Shown here piece after piece: positions 43,128 through 51,858 of a DNA stretch of 64,000 bases. Below the pieces are notes generated by a model. The model did no database searches. It was given only the letters and a program-made list of their open reading frames with translations, and was not told the origin of the DNA. The first letter of the stretch is position 1. Each line of letters begins with the position of its first letter. The stretch comes from Zhengella sedimenti (GTDB lineage: Bacteria > Pseudomonadota > Alphaproteobacteria > Rhizobiales > Rhizobiaceae): the NCBI RefSeq assembly GCF_046506625.1, contig NZ_JBKFFP010000002.1, forward strand, positions 1 to 64,000, read 5' to 3'. The position numbers and the translations under genes are program-made.

Positions 43128-44735
43128 TCAGATCCGCCCGACGGCCCTGTTGATGGCGGCGCGCACGGCACTTTCGTCATAGCCTTCCCAGCGCGCTGCG
43201 ACGTGCTGGTCGGGCCGCATCAGGTAGACGGCGGACTTCGCCTCGCCCAGATAACGCTCGCGCAATGCGGGGTTGTCGCTGGCCGAAAGGGCAAGACGGG
43301 TCGCGCAGATGCCGCTGTCGCACAACGAATCCGGCGCATCTGCGTCAATGGTGACGATCTGGAAAGCGCCGCCCAGCCGGTCGATCAGCCAGGAGCCGTC
43401 CGGCAACGGCGCGTCGGGCGCCGGCGATCCGGGCCGCGTTCGCCTCGGCATGGCGTCGCAATCCGGCCCGTTGAGCGGCGAGCCGTCATAGGTGCAGGGC
43501 ACGGAAAGGCGGCCGGAATTGACCAGCGGACGGGCGAAGTCAAAGCGTTCCGACAGGTCGAGCACGGCATTGCGGAAGATCGTGCTGATTTCCGATTTCG
43601 GCGTGATGAAGTCCGTCGAGCGCGACGAGTTCAGGATGTTTTCGTCGGCGCCGTGAATGCGTTCGACATCATAGCTGTCGAGCAGGCTGTCGGGCGCCAT
43701 GCCGTCCATGACGAGTTTCAGCTTCCAGACCAGGTTGTCGGTGTCCTGGAGGCCGGAATTTGCGCCGCGCGCACCGAAAGGCGAGACCTGGTGCGCCGCG
43801 TCACCGGCGAAGATCACGTGGCCATGGCGGAACTTCTCCATCCGGCGGCACTGGAAGGTGTAGATCGAGACCCATTCCAGCTCGAACTTCGCGTCCTCGC
43901 CGAGCATCGCCTTCAGCCGGGGTATGACGTTCTCCGGCTTCTTTTCCTTCTCCTTGTCGATATCCCAGCCAAGCTGGAGATCGATGCGCCAGACCCCGTC
44001 CGGCTGCTTGTGGAGAAGCGCGGACTGGCCGCGGTTGAAGGGCGGATCGAACCAGAACCAGCGTTCGGTCGGGAAGTCGGCTTCCATGATGACGTCGGCG
44101 ATGAGGAAATTGTCCTCGAAGACGCGGCCGACGAAGTCGAGGCCCATCATGGCGCGGATCGGCGAGCCGGCCCCGTCGCAGGCGATCAGCCAGCCGGCCT
44201 CCAGCGTGTAGGGACCGTCGGGCGTCTCCACCGTGAGGCGGACGCCGTCGTCCAGCGCCTTGACGGATGTGACCCGCGAGCCGCCGCGGATTTCCACCGG
44301 CTTGCCTTCCGCCTGGAGGGCGAAGACCCGGTCCACCATGTATTTCTCGAAATGATATTGCTGCAGGTTGATGAAGGCCGGGCGCTTGTGGCCGTCCTCC
44401 GGCAGCAGGTCAAAGGCGTAGACCTGGCGGTCGTCGAAGAAAACCTTGCCCGTGTTCCAGGTCACGCCCTTGTCCACCATGGGATCGCCGCAACCGAGCC
44501 GGTCGAGGATTTCCAGCGGCCGCTTGGCGAAGCAGATTGCGCGCGAACCCCAGGAGACCTTGTCGTTCTCGTCCAGCACCACGACCGGCACATTGTGCTG
44601 CGCCAGGTCGATGGCAGCGGCAAGGCCGATGGGCCCCGCTCCCACGACAACGACCGGATGACGCACCGGCTTGGCGGCATCCTGGTCAGCGCACCGTTTG
44701 TAAGGATACAGCGGCGTCTCGAATATCCTGCTCAT
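43128..44735 (-). CDS. FAD-dependent aromatic monooxygenase (MhpA/MhaA type)
   Basis: 535 residues of the phenol-hydroxylase-like flavoprotein family. FAD Rossmann motif VVVGAGPIGLAAAIDLA (about 30-46), the middle DG motif (ACDGAGSPIR) and the GD motif IFAGDAAHQVSPFGARGANSG. In an operon with homogentisate dioxygenase and fumarylacetoacetase, the simplest role is to make homogentisate, for example by 6-hydroxylation of 3-hydroxyphenylacetate. MhpA-like hydroxylation of another phenol is the alternative. NADH-dependent, cytoplasmic. Confidence 0.9.
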   Translation of the reverse strand: MSRIFETPLYPYKRCADQDAAKPVRHPVVVVGAGPIGLAAAIDLAQHNVPVVVLDENDKVSWGSRAICFAKRPLEILDRLGCGDPMVDKGVTWNTGKVFFDDRQVYAFDLLPEDGHKRPAFINLQQYHFEKYMVDRVFALQAEGKPVEIRGGSRVTSVKALDDGVRLTVETPDGPYTLEAGWLIACDGAGSPIRAMMGLDFVGRVFEDNFLIADVIMEADFPTERWFWFDPPFNRGQSALLHKQPDGVWRIDLQLGWDIDKEKEKKPENVIPRLKAMLGEDAKFELEWVSIYTFQCRRMEKFRHGHVIFAGDAAHQVSPFGARGANSGLQDTDNLVWKLKLVMDGMAPDSLLDSYDVERIHGADENILNSSRSTDFITPKSEISTIFRNAVLDLSERFDFARPLVNSGRLSVPCTYDGSPLNGPDCDAMPRRTRPGSPAPDAPLPDGSWLIDRLGGAFQIVTIDADAPDSLCDSGICATRLALSASDNPALRERYLGEAKSAVYLMRPDQHVAARWEGYDESAVRAAINRAVGRI

Positions 44736-44814
44736 CTCTTCCTCCCGGACAGAATCAATGGCCGGCCGGCACGCAGAGGCTCATGGGCCCCGTTCCGGTA
44801 CCGGCCGCCAGCAA

Positions 44815-45765
44815 TCAGCCCTGCAACTGCTCCCACATCTGAATGTCGCGCTCGGCGGTCCAGATGCGCGGTGTGTCGATGCCGCGGGCCTCGTCATAGG
44901 CACGCGCGACATTGAAAGGCAGGCAGTGTTCGTAGATGGCATAGTCGGCGAACTTGGGATCGCATTCCGCGCGCACGGCATCCCACGCATCCTTCAGCGT
45001 CCCGCCGCGCGCGGCAACGCGAACAGCCGGCCGGTAGGTGCTTTCCACGAAGTCGCGCGTGTTCTCGATGGCGGTCTCGACCATCGCCTTGCCGACCAGC
45101 GCGTCGCCGCGGCCCGGCGCGATGGCGTCCACGTCGAAGGACTTGATGGCGTCCAGCGTGAAGCCCCAGTCGTTGAAATGGCCGTCGCCGCAATAGCAGG
45201 CCGAATGATATTCGACGATGTCGCCGGTGAACATGACGTTTTCGTCGGGCACATGGATCACCGCATCGCCGGCGGTATGGGCACGGCCCAGATGCATGAT
45301 GTCGACGCGGCGGTTGCCCAGGTAGACGGTCATGGAATCGGAGAAGGTCGTGGTCGGCCAGGTCAGGCCGGGAATCGATTCATGGCCTTCGAAGAGGCGC
45401 GGGAAACGCTGGAACTCGCTGTCCCAGTCCTCCTGGCCGCGCTCGACCACCATGGCCCGGGCCGTGTCCGACATGATGACCTGCTGCGCCCCGAAGGCCG
45501 AGGCGCCCAGCACGCGCACCGCATGATAATGGGTCAGCACGACATGCGTGATCGGCTTGTCGGTGACTTCACGCACCTTCTCGATCACCTTGTTGGCCAA
45601 GCGCGGCGTGGCCTGCGCCTCCACGATCATCACGCTGTCATCGCCGATGATGACACCGGAATTCGGGTCGCCCTCGGCCGTGAAAGCCCACAGCCCCTTG
45701 CCAACCTCGGTAAAACTGATCTTCTTTTCGGACAGGTCGCCCTGCGACGCAAAGGCCTTTGCCAT
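44815..45765 (-). CDS. MBL-fold hydrolase with altered metal motif
   Basis: 316 residues of the metallo-beta-lactamase fold: GVIIGDDSVMIVEAQATP, then THYHAVRVLGA. The usual HxHxDH is changed: His79 and His81 are present, but the Asp and second His are Val83 and Arg84. Later ligands remain: His in HLGRAHTAGDAV and Asp in MFTGDIVEYHS. The second metal site is therefore probably lost. First gene of the aromatic operon, 79 nt before the FAD gene. It may hydrolyse a pathway ester or thioester, or isomerise maleylacetoacetate; the substrate is unknown. Confidence 0.85.
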   Translation of the reverse strand: MAKAFASQGDLSEKKISFTEVGKGLWAFTAEGDPNSGVIIGDDSVMIVEAQATPRLANKVIEKVREVTDKPITHVVLTHYHAVRVLGASAFGAQQVIMSDTARAMVVERGQEDWDSEFQRFPRLFEGHESIPGLTWPTTTFSDSMTVYLGNRRVDIMHLGRAHTAGDAVIHVPDENVMFTGDIVEYHSACYCGDGHFNDWGFTLDAIKSFDVDAIAPGRGDALVGKAMVETAIENTRDFVESTYRPAVRVAARGGTLKDAWDAVRAECDPKFADYAIYEHCLPFNVARAYDEARGIDTPRIWTAERDIQMWEQLQG

Positions 45766-45820
45766 CGTTTCATCCCTCTTTCTCAACGGTCTTTTCGCGG
45801 CGGCTTGGGCCACCGTCTCG

Positions 45821-45858
45821 TTGGTTACGTATGTGACAGTCAATTTTGTAACTAACAA
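45821..45858 (-). promoter_or_regulatory. Operator-like site upstream of the aromatic operon
   Basis: Minus strand: TAGTTACAAAA and, 10 bp further, GTCAC-N4-GTAAC (14-bp near-palindrome). The matching element at 40113-40150 precedes the VOC gene. It lies 55 nt upstream of the MBL start. The remaining 45859-46103 holds no gene that I can support. Confidence 0.65.
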
Positions 45859-46103
45859 GACCCAGCGGATACCGGCGCGCCCTGCAGGCGATATTTCCCC
45901 GCTCCCGCATCGGAACCGGCCGCAATGCATGAGCGCCGCCGGCCCCGGAAAAACGAAAAATGTCGCGGAATGGCACGAATTGAACAGGCGACGACGCATT
46001 TGGTATCGCACTGCACAATCGGATGACTATATTGGGGGAACTTCGAGCGTCCGGATGCATTTGCTTCCGGGCGCGAAATTCCTTGAGCCGAACAGGTGCA
46101 GAC

Positions 46104-46226
46104 ATGACCAGGGACCAGTGGATCCGCGAAATCAGCACGCGCGCAGCGACTTGGCATGCCCTGGCCGGTATTTACGTGGCGATCATCGCCACGATGGTGC
46201 TGACCGGCATGTCGATGACGGGATAA
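46104..46226 (+). CDS. Very small membrane protein
   Basis: 40 residues: a polar amphipathic start (MTRDQWIREISTRAATWH) and one hydrophobic segment, ALAGIYVAIIATMVLTGMS. It could be a single-pass small membrane protein. Evidence is limited to composition and the terminator that follows 6 nt after the stop. Function unknown. Confidence 0.4.
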   Translation: MTRDQWIREISTRAATWHALAGIYVAIIATMVLTGMSMTG

Positions 46227-46232
46227 CCGCGT

Positions 46233-46264
46233 GAAACGGCGGGCCTTGCCCGGCCCGCCGTTTC
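46233..46264. terminator. Bidirectional terminator-like hairpin
   Basis: 13-bp perfect stem GAAACGGCGGGCC/GGCCCGCCGTTTC with a 6-nt loop, lying between the small ORF and the end of the convergent ABC operon. Confidence 0.75.
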
Positions 46265-46272
46265 ATGCCGTC

Positions 46273-47931
46273 TCAGGTATTCGCCGCTTCCCCGATATTG
46301 TCGACGCCGCGCTCCTCGAGCAGGGTCGAAAGCCAGTTCGGATCCATTTCAGGCACCGACGACAGCAACAGGTCGGTATAGGGATGGTGCGGCGGCGTGA
46401 ACATCTCGTCCTTGGGGCCCTGTTCGACCACCTTGCCATGCTGCATGACGACGACCTCGTCGGCGATCGAGCGCACCGTTGCCAGGTCATGCGTGATGAA
46501 CATGTAGGACAGGTTCAGATCCTTCTGCAGCCGGTCGAGCAGCTTGAGGATTCCTTCGGCCACAAGCTGGTCGAGCGCACTCGTCACCTCGTCGCAGATG
46601 ATGAAGGAGGGCTCCGCGGCCAGCGCCCGGGCAATGCCGATACGCTGTTTCTGACCACCTGAAAGCTCGGTCGGATAGCGGTTGTAATACTTGGACGGTT
46701 CCAGTTCGATGAGATCGAGCAGTTCGTCCACGCGGTTCTTCAGGTCGATGCCCTGCAGGCCCATGTAGAACTGCGCCGGACGGCCGATGATCTCGGAGAT
46801 ACGGACCTTGGGATTGAGCGCCGTGTCCGCCATCTGGTAGATCATCTGGCATTGCCGCAACTGGTCCTTTGTGCGGTCCTTGTAGCTTGGCGGCAGTTTT
46901 TCGCCCCGGAACAGGATTTCGCCCTTGAGCGGCGGCAGGAGGCCGGTGATGCAGCGCGCAGTGGTGGACTTGCCGGAGCCGGATTCGCCGACAACGGCGA
47001 CCGTCATGCCTTCATAGACATCGAAGGACACGTCATCGAGAACCTTGGTGTCGCCATATGCCGCGTCCACGTGCTGCACCGATATGACAGGCTTGACGTT
47101 CGGGTCGGTGGGCCGCGGCTTCTGGTCCCGCTTGAAGCTGCGCACAGCCCACAGGCTTTTTGTGTAGTCTTCCTGCGGGTTCTCCAGCATCTCGGCGGTG
47201 GGCGCCTCCTCCACCTCCTTGCCCTTCAGCAGCACCTTGATGGTATCCGCCATCTGGGCGACGACCGCCAGGTCATGGGTGATGTAGATGGCGGCCGTGT
47301 TGAACTGGTCGACGATGTCGCGAATGGCGGCAAGCACCTCGATCTGGGTTGTCACGTCGAGCGCGGTCGTCGGCTCGTCGAAGATGATGAGATCGGGTCT
47401 GCAGGCCATGGCCATGGCGGTCATGGCGCGCTGAAGCTGACCACCCGAGACCTGGTGGGGATAGCGGAAACCGATCTCCTGCGGGTTGGGAAGGCGCAGG
47501 CGCTCGTAAAGCTCCATCGCGTCCTCTTGCGCCTCGACGCGCTTCTGGATGCGATAGTGCAGCGGGGCTTCGGTGTGCTGGTCGATGATCTTGTGGGCAG
47601 GATTGAAGGATGCCGCCGCCGACTGCGCCACGTAGGCGATGCGCGAACCGCGCAGGGCCCTTAGCGCCGATTTCGGCGTGGTGGTCAGTTCCATGCCGTC
47701 GAACTCGATGGACCCGCCGGATATGCGGCAGCCGTCACGGGCGAAGCCCATGGCGGCCAGCCCGATGGTGGACTTGCCGGCACCCGATTCGCCGATCAGG
47801 CCGAGCACTTCGCCACGATGCAGCGTCAGGTCGACGCCGTGGACGATCTCGAACCATTTCTCGTCGGCATAGGCCTCGATGCGAAGGTCCTGGATCTTCA
47901 GCAGGACGTCTTTTTTCTTGTCTTTTGCCAT
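46273..47931 (-). CDS. Oligopeptide-type ABC transporter, fused DppD-DppF ATPase
   Basis: 552 residues with two complete ATPase domains. First: Walker A GESGAGKST (47-55) and signature VSGGQLQR. Second: Walker A GESGSGKST (about 313-321) and signature LSGGQKQR. It powers a DppBC-type permease at the inner membrane. Begins 4 nt after the dppC-like gene; last gene of the operon. The substrate may be a dipeptide, nickel or a metabolite. Confidence 0.95.
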   Translation of the reverse strand: MAKDKKKDVLLKIQDLRIEAYADEKWFEIVHGVDLTLHRGEVLGLIGESGAGKSTIGLAAMGFARDGCRISGGSIEFDGMELTTTPKSALRALRGSRIAYVAQSAAASFNPAHKIIDQHTEAPLHYRIQKRVEAQEDAMELYERLRLPNPQEIGFRYPHQVSGGQLQRAMTAMAMACRPDLIIFDEPTTALDVTTQIEVLAAIRDIVDQFNTAAIYITHDLAVVAQMADTIKVLLKGKEVEEAPTAEMLENPQEDYTKSLWAVRSFKRDQKPRPTDPNVKPVISVQHVDAAYGDTKVLDDVSFDVYEGMTVAVVGESGSGKSTTARCITGLLPPLKGEILFRGEKLPPSYKDRTKDQLRQCQMIYQMADTALNPKVRISEIIGRPAQFYMGLQGIDLKNRVDELLDLIELEPSKYYNRYPTELSGGQKQRIGIARALAAEPSFIICDEVTSALDQLVAEGILKLLDRLQKDLNLSYMFITHDLATVRSIADEVVVMQHGKVVEQGPKDEMFTPPHHPYTDLLLSSVPEMDPNWLSTLLEERGVDNIGEAANT

Positions 47932-47935
47932 GGGA

Positions 47936-48997
47936 TCATTCCTTCAAGCCGGAGGAGCGGTAGAGCATCCAGTCAACCACGAAGTTCACCGCGACGGTGA
48001 GCAGCGCGATGGCCGCGGCCGGGATGAGCGGCGTCAGTTCGCCGAACGAGATCAGCGTCGCGTTCTCGCGGACCATGGAGCCCCAGTCGGCCGTGGGCGG
48101 CTGGATGCCGAGGCCGAGGAAGGACAGTCCGGCGATCAGCAGGAAGACGAAGCAGAATTCCAGGCCGAACTCGGCGATGAGCGGCGCGGTCGAATTGGGC
48201 AGGATCTCCTTGCGGATGAGATACCAGTTGCCCTCGCCGCGCAGCTTGGCGGCCTCGATATAGTCCATGACCACGACATTGCCCGCGACGGCCCGCGTCA
48301 GACGGAAGACGCGCGGCGAATAGATGATGCCCACCACGATGACGATGACGGCCAGGTTGGTGCCGAAGATCGACAGCATCAGCAGGGCGAAGATGAGCGA
48401 GGGCACCGACATGACCACGTCGGCGGTGCGGCCCATGACCTGATCGAACCAGCCGCCGCGCGTGGCGGCCAGCAGACCGGCAAGAGCGCCCATGACGAAG
48501 GCAAGACCCGTTGCCAGCAGCGCCAGGCCGACGGAGTTGCGCGCGCCGTAGATGATGCGGCTGAACATGTCGCGGCCGAGCTGGTCGGCACCGAGCAGCA
48601 TGTTGGCATCGGCTGGCGCGAAGGAAGAGGCGATGACCTCCGCCTCGCCATGCGGCGCGATCACCGGCGCGAAGATGCCGGCGATGGCGTAGATGAAGAT
48701 GACGAACATGCCGAAGCTTGCCGTCAGCGGCGCGGTCCGCAATTCCTTGGCGATGCGTTCCGGAGCCAGGATGACCAGGAACTCCTTGAAGGCGTAGGAC
48801 ATGCCCGCGGCCAGGGCCAGCAATCCGACAGCCATCGTGATGGCGCGCAGGGCGCCGATGCCGCCGACGATTCCCACCACGATGGAGATGAGGGTCAGGC
48901 CGAAAATGATGAGGAAGGGCTCACGCCGCTTGTAATAGGCGGCGAGGCAGGAAGCGGCGATGAGAAGGCTGTAATAGCCGATGACAAACGTGCTCAT
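47936..48997 (-). CDS. ABC permease, DppC/OppC-like
   Basis: 353 residues with about six to eight membrane segments; the ABC permease EAA-like loop appears as YIEAAKLRGEGNWYLIRKEILP. The N-terminal 80 residues (YYSLLIAASCLAAYYKRREP and GIVGGIGALRAITMAVGLLA) contain two extra membrane segments not found in E. coli DppC. Pairs with the DppB-like protein. Confidence 0.92.
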   Translation of the reverse strand: MSTFVIGYYSLLIAASCLAAYYKRREPFLIIFGLTLISIVVGIVGGIGALRAITMAVGLLALAAGMSYAFKEFLVILAPERIAKELRTAPLTASFGMFVIFIYAIAGIFAPVIAPHGEAEVIASSFAPADANMLLGADQLGRDMFSRIIYGARNSVGLALLATGLAFVMGALAGLLAATRGGWFDQVMGRTADVVMSVPSLIFALLMLSIFGTNLAVIVIVVGIIYSPRVFRLTRAVAGNVVVMDYIEAAKLRGEGNWYLIRKEILPNSTAPLIAEFGLEFCFVFLLIAGLSFLGLGIQPPTADWGSMVRENATLISFGELTPLIPAAAIALLTVAVNFVVDWMLYRSSGLKE

Positions 48998-49009
48998 GGC
49001 TGCCCTCCC

Positions 49010-49966
49010 TTACTTCGGATGCCTGAGGCGCGGATTGGTCAGGATCGCCCCGACATCGGCCAGCAGGTTCAACAGGATGAAGGTCGCCGCGAAGATCAGG
49101 CAGCAGGCCTGGACGACCGGGAAATCGCGCTTGGAAACCGCATCGACGAGAAGCTGGCCGATGCCGGGATAGACGAAGACGACCTCGACGAGGACGACGC
49201 CGGTGATCAGGTAGGCCAGGTTCAGGGCGACGACGTTGATGATCGGCGCCCAGGCATTGGGCAGGGCGTGATGGGTGATGACCTTCCAGGCCGGCGCCCC
49301 CTTCAGCCGCGCCATCTCGATGTAGGGCGAGGACAGGAGGTTGATGATGGCCGCGCGCGTCATGCGCATCATGTGGGCGGTCACCACCAGCACCAGCGTG
49401 AGCGCGGGCAGGAAGGTGCGATGCAGGATCTCGAAGAAATCCATGCCCGGTCGCAGGCTGGCAATGGCCGGAAAGGCGTTGGTCTTCACAGCGAGATAGA
49501 GGATGAGAATGTAGCCGAGGAAGAATTCCGGCGACGAGATCGACGTCAGGGTCAGCACGTTGGCGACACGGTCGAACGCCGTGTTGCGCCACAGCGCGAC
49601 GATGATGCCGAGGATGATGGCGAAAGGCACCGCGATGACGGCGGCGTAACTCGCCAGGAAGAGCGTGTTCATGAAACGCGGTCCGATGGCCGCGCTCACG
49701 CGCTCGCCGGAAACCAGCGACGTGCCGAAATCACCGGTCAAGGCACCCCCGAGCCAGTCCAGGTAACGTATCGGCGCGGGCTGGTTCAGGCCCATCTGTT
49801 CGCGCAGCGCCGCCACCGTTTCGGGCGTTGCGCTCTGACCGAGAACCGCCTCCGCAATATCGCCGGGCAGAAGCTCGACGGCGAAGAAAATCAGGATTGA
49901 AACGACAAACAGCGTCAACAGGCCGAGGCCCAGCCGTTTGCCTACGAGTGAGACGATGTCCCCCAT
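49010..49966 (-). CDS. ABC permease, DppB/OppB-like
   Basis: 318 residues, six predicted membrane segments. Family hallmarks are the N-terminal LGLGLLTLFVVSILIFFAVELLPGD and the EAA loop YIEMARLKGAPAWKVITHHALP. Forms the transmembrane channel with the DppC-like protein. Separated by 278 nt from the binding-protein gene, with a hairpin between. Confidence 0.94.
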   Translation of the reverse strand: MGDIVSLVGKRLGLGLLTLFVVSILIFFAVELLPGDIAEAVLGQSATPETVAALREQMGLNQPAPIRYLDWLGGALTGDFGTSLVSGERVSAAIGPRFMNTLFLASYAAVIAVPFAIILGIIVALWRNTAFDRVANVLTLTSISSPEFFLGYILILYLAVKTNAFPAIASLRPGMDFFEILHRTFLPALTLVLVVTAHMMRMTRAAIINLLSSPYIEMARLKGAPAWKVITHHALPNAWAPIINVVALNLAYLITGVVLVEVVFVYPGIGQLLVDAVSKRDFPVVQACCLIFAATFILLNLLADVGAILTNPRLRHPK

Positions 49967-50211
49967 GACCGAGTGTCCCTTCTCTTCCGGGCGTCTTTGC
50001 GCGGCCGCTGGCCGGAAAGCGCCCCATCTTCTTGTTGCCTAGCGCTTGCCGGCGTGTTTCCGGAATGCAAGGGCGCGGGAACTGCCGGGCAAACCCCGGA
50101 TCAGGGTGCGCCTTTGCCGGTCCCGCGGCAAGCCCCGGATCGATCGGCCGGAGCGGTGGCCGACATGAGGGTCCACGGCCGTTGGCGCGGCCGCGAACCC
50201 ATGCCCTGCAA

Positions 50212-50234
50212 GGCAGGGGCCGGAAGCCCCTGCC
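50212..50234 (-). terminator. Hairpin between binding-protein and permease genes
   Basis: 9-bp perfect stem GGCAGGGGC/GCCCCTGCC with a 5-nt loop, 10 nt after the binding-protein stop. No T-run, so it may protect the upstream mRNA and lower permease expression rather than fully terminate. The rest of 49967-50244 has two copies of an AAGCCCCGGATC-like sequence and no gene. Confidence 0.5.
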
Positions 50235-50244
50235 CGTCCTTTCG

Positions 50245-51858
50245 TCAGCTGAACCACCAGCGGCTCGGCGCGCGACCGCCGTCGCAGGCCCAGCTTGCCG
50301 CCAGTTGGCCATTGTGCTGGACATTGGAGCTGCGTGCGAACACGAAGTTGTTGAAGAACGGGATGATCGTTCCGCCATCGTCCCGCATCAGCATGCACAT
50401 CTCGTGATACATCTCGGCGCGCTTGGCATCGTCGAGTTCCGACTTGGCCATGAGAAGCAGCTCGTTGAACCGCTCGTTCTCCCAGTGGCTCTCGTTCCAG
50501 GCAGCGCCCTTGCTGTAGGCCAGCGTGAACATGACGTCCGGCGTCGGACGCGCACCCCACGAGACCGCCGTGAACGGCTTCTTGAGCCAGACGTCGGAAT
50601 AGTATCCGTCATTGGGCTCGCGCACGACCTTGATGTTGATGCCGGCCTGCTTGGCCTGCTCGGCATAGAGGACGCACATGTCGACGGCTCCGGAGAAGAC
50701 GCTGTCGGCCGTGGAAAGGCTGACGGACAGGTTCTCCGCACCGGCCTTCTTGAGCAGCGACCTGGCCTGGTCCGGATCGTATTCGCGCTGCGGGATGTCC
50801 TCGGGCCAGTAGGGCTGGACCGGCGAAAGGTGGAAGTCGTTGCCTTTCGTGGCAGCACCGAACGCGATCTTCTCGACGATCTCGTCGCGGTTCATGGCCA
50901 GTTTCAGCGCGTTGCGGACGTCGACATTGTCGAAGGGCGCGGTGTCGCAGAACATCGGCATGGTGATCGCGGCGCCGGAGGGCACATTGTCGACCATGAT
51001 GTTGGGATTGCGCTCCAGCAGGGCGAGCGTCTTCAGTTCGACCAGCGAGACGCAGTCCACATCGCCCGTGACGAGCGCGGTCTGGCGTGCATTCGGATCG
51101 TTGAGGATGATCATCTCGACCTTGTCGAAATAGGCGCCCTCGCCATGCCAGCCCTCATTGCGGCTGAGCGACCAGCTGACCCCGAATTCGCCGTTGTCGA
51201 TCTTGTAGGGACCGCAGCCGTCGCCGCCCTGCCAGTCGATCGTGCCGTCATCGTTGGCCGGGCAGATGGCGAGGTGGTAGTCGGTCATCAGCCACGGCAG
51301 GTCGGCGATGCCGCGGGCAAGCGTGACCACGACCGCATGATCGCCATCGGCCCTGACGTCGGTGACATCGGTCAGGAGCGCCTTGGCTGCCGACGTGGTC
51401 TTGTCGCCGCGATGGTGGTTGATGGAGGCGACCACGTCCTTCGCGGTGACCTTGTTGCCGCTCTTGCCGAAGGTCGCGTTCTCGTTGAGCTTGAAGGTCC
51501 ATTCGGCCGCGTCGGGGGTCGCCGTCCACTCGGTGGCCAGGTCCGGACCGAGCGTGTTGTCCGGATTGATCATCGTCAGGTAGCTGCGGTACTGGTGGGC
51601 TAGGAAAATCATCTGGCGCGTGACATATGTTCCCGGATCATGGGTATCGGACGTGTTGCCGTCATGAATGCCCCAGCGGAACGTCCCGCCGCGCTTGGGT
51701 GCCTGGGCATGAGCGTTTGTCGTCCACAGGCCGCTGGCCGTGGACGCCGTCAGGCCGGCGGCCATCGTCCACGACATGAATTCGCGCCGCGATACGCGGC
51801 CAAGCCGCGCTTCCTGCGCGATGCGTTCGATGAGCTGCTGATCGGATCCCTTTGACAT
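50245..51858 (-). CDS. ABC periplasmic substrate-binding protein, DppA-like
   Basis: 537 residues, family 5 solute-binding. The N terminus carries a Tat-type signal SRREFM (23-28), then a hydrophobic stretch and cleavage near AHA (about 49-51). Core motifs: GPDLATEWTATPDAAEWTF and VTAKDVVASINHH. The binding pocket cannot be read, so the ligand is unknown; peptides, nickel and opines are possibilities. The ATG at 51858 follows GGAGGAACC. First gene of the ABC operon. Confidence 0.93.
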   Translation of the reverse strand: MSKGSDQQLIERIAQEARLGRVSRREFMSWTMAAGLTASTASGLWTTNAHAQAPKRGGTFRWGIHDGNTSDTHDPGTYVTRQMIFLAHQYRSYLTMINPDNTLGPDLATEWTATPDAAEWTFKLNENATFGKSGNKVTAKDVVASINHHRGDKTTSAAKALLTDVTDVRADGDHAVVVTLARGIADLPWLMTDYHLAICPANDDGTIDWQGGDGCGPYKIDNGEFGVSWSLSRNEGWHGEGAYFDKVEMIILNDPNARQTALVTGDVDCVSLVELKTLALLERNPNIMVDNVPSGAAITMPMFCDTAPFDNVDVRNALKLAMNRDEIVEKIAFGAATKGNDFHLSPVQPYWPEDIPQREYDPDQARSLLKKAGAENLSVSLSTADSVFSGAVDMCVLYAEQAKQAGINIKVVREPNDGYYSDVWLKKPFTAVSWGARPTPDVMFTLAYSKGAAWNESHWENERFNELLLMAKSELDDAKRAEMYHEMCMLMRDDGGTIIPFFNNFVFARSSNVQHNGQLAASWACDGGRAPSRWWFS

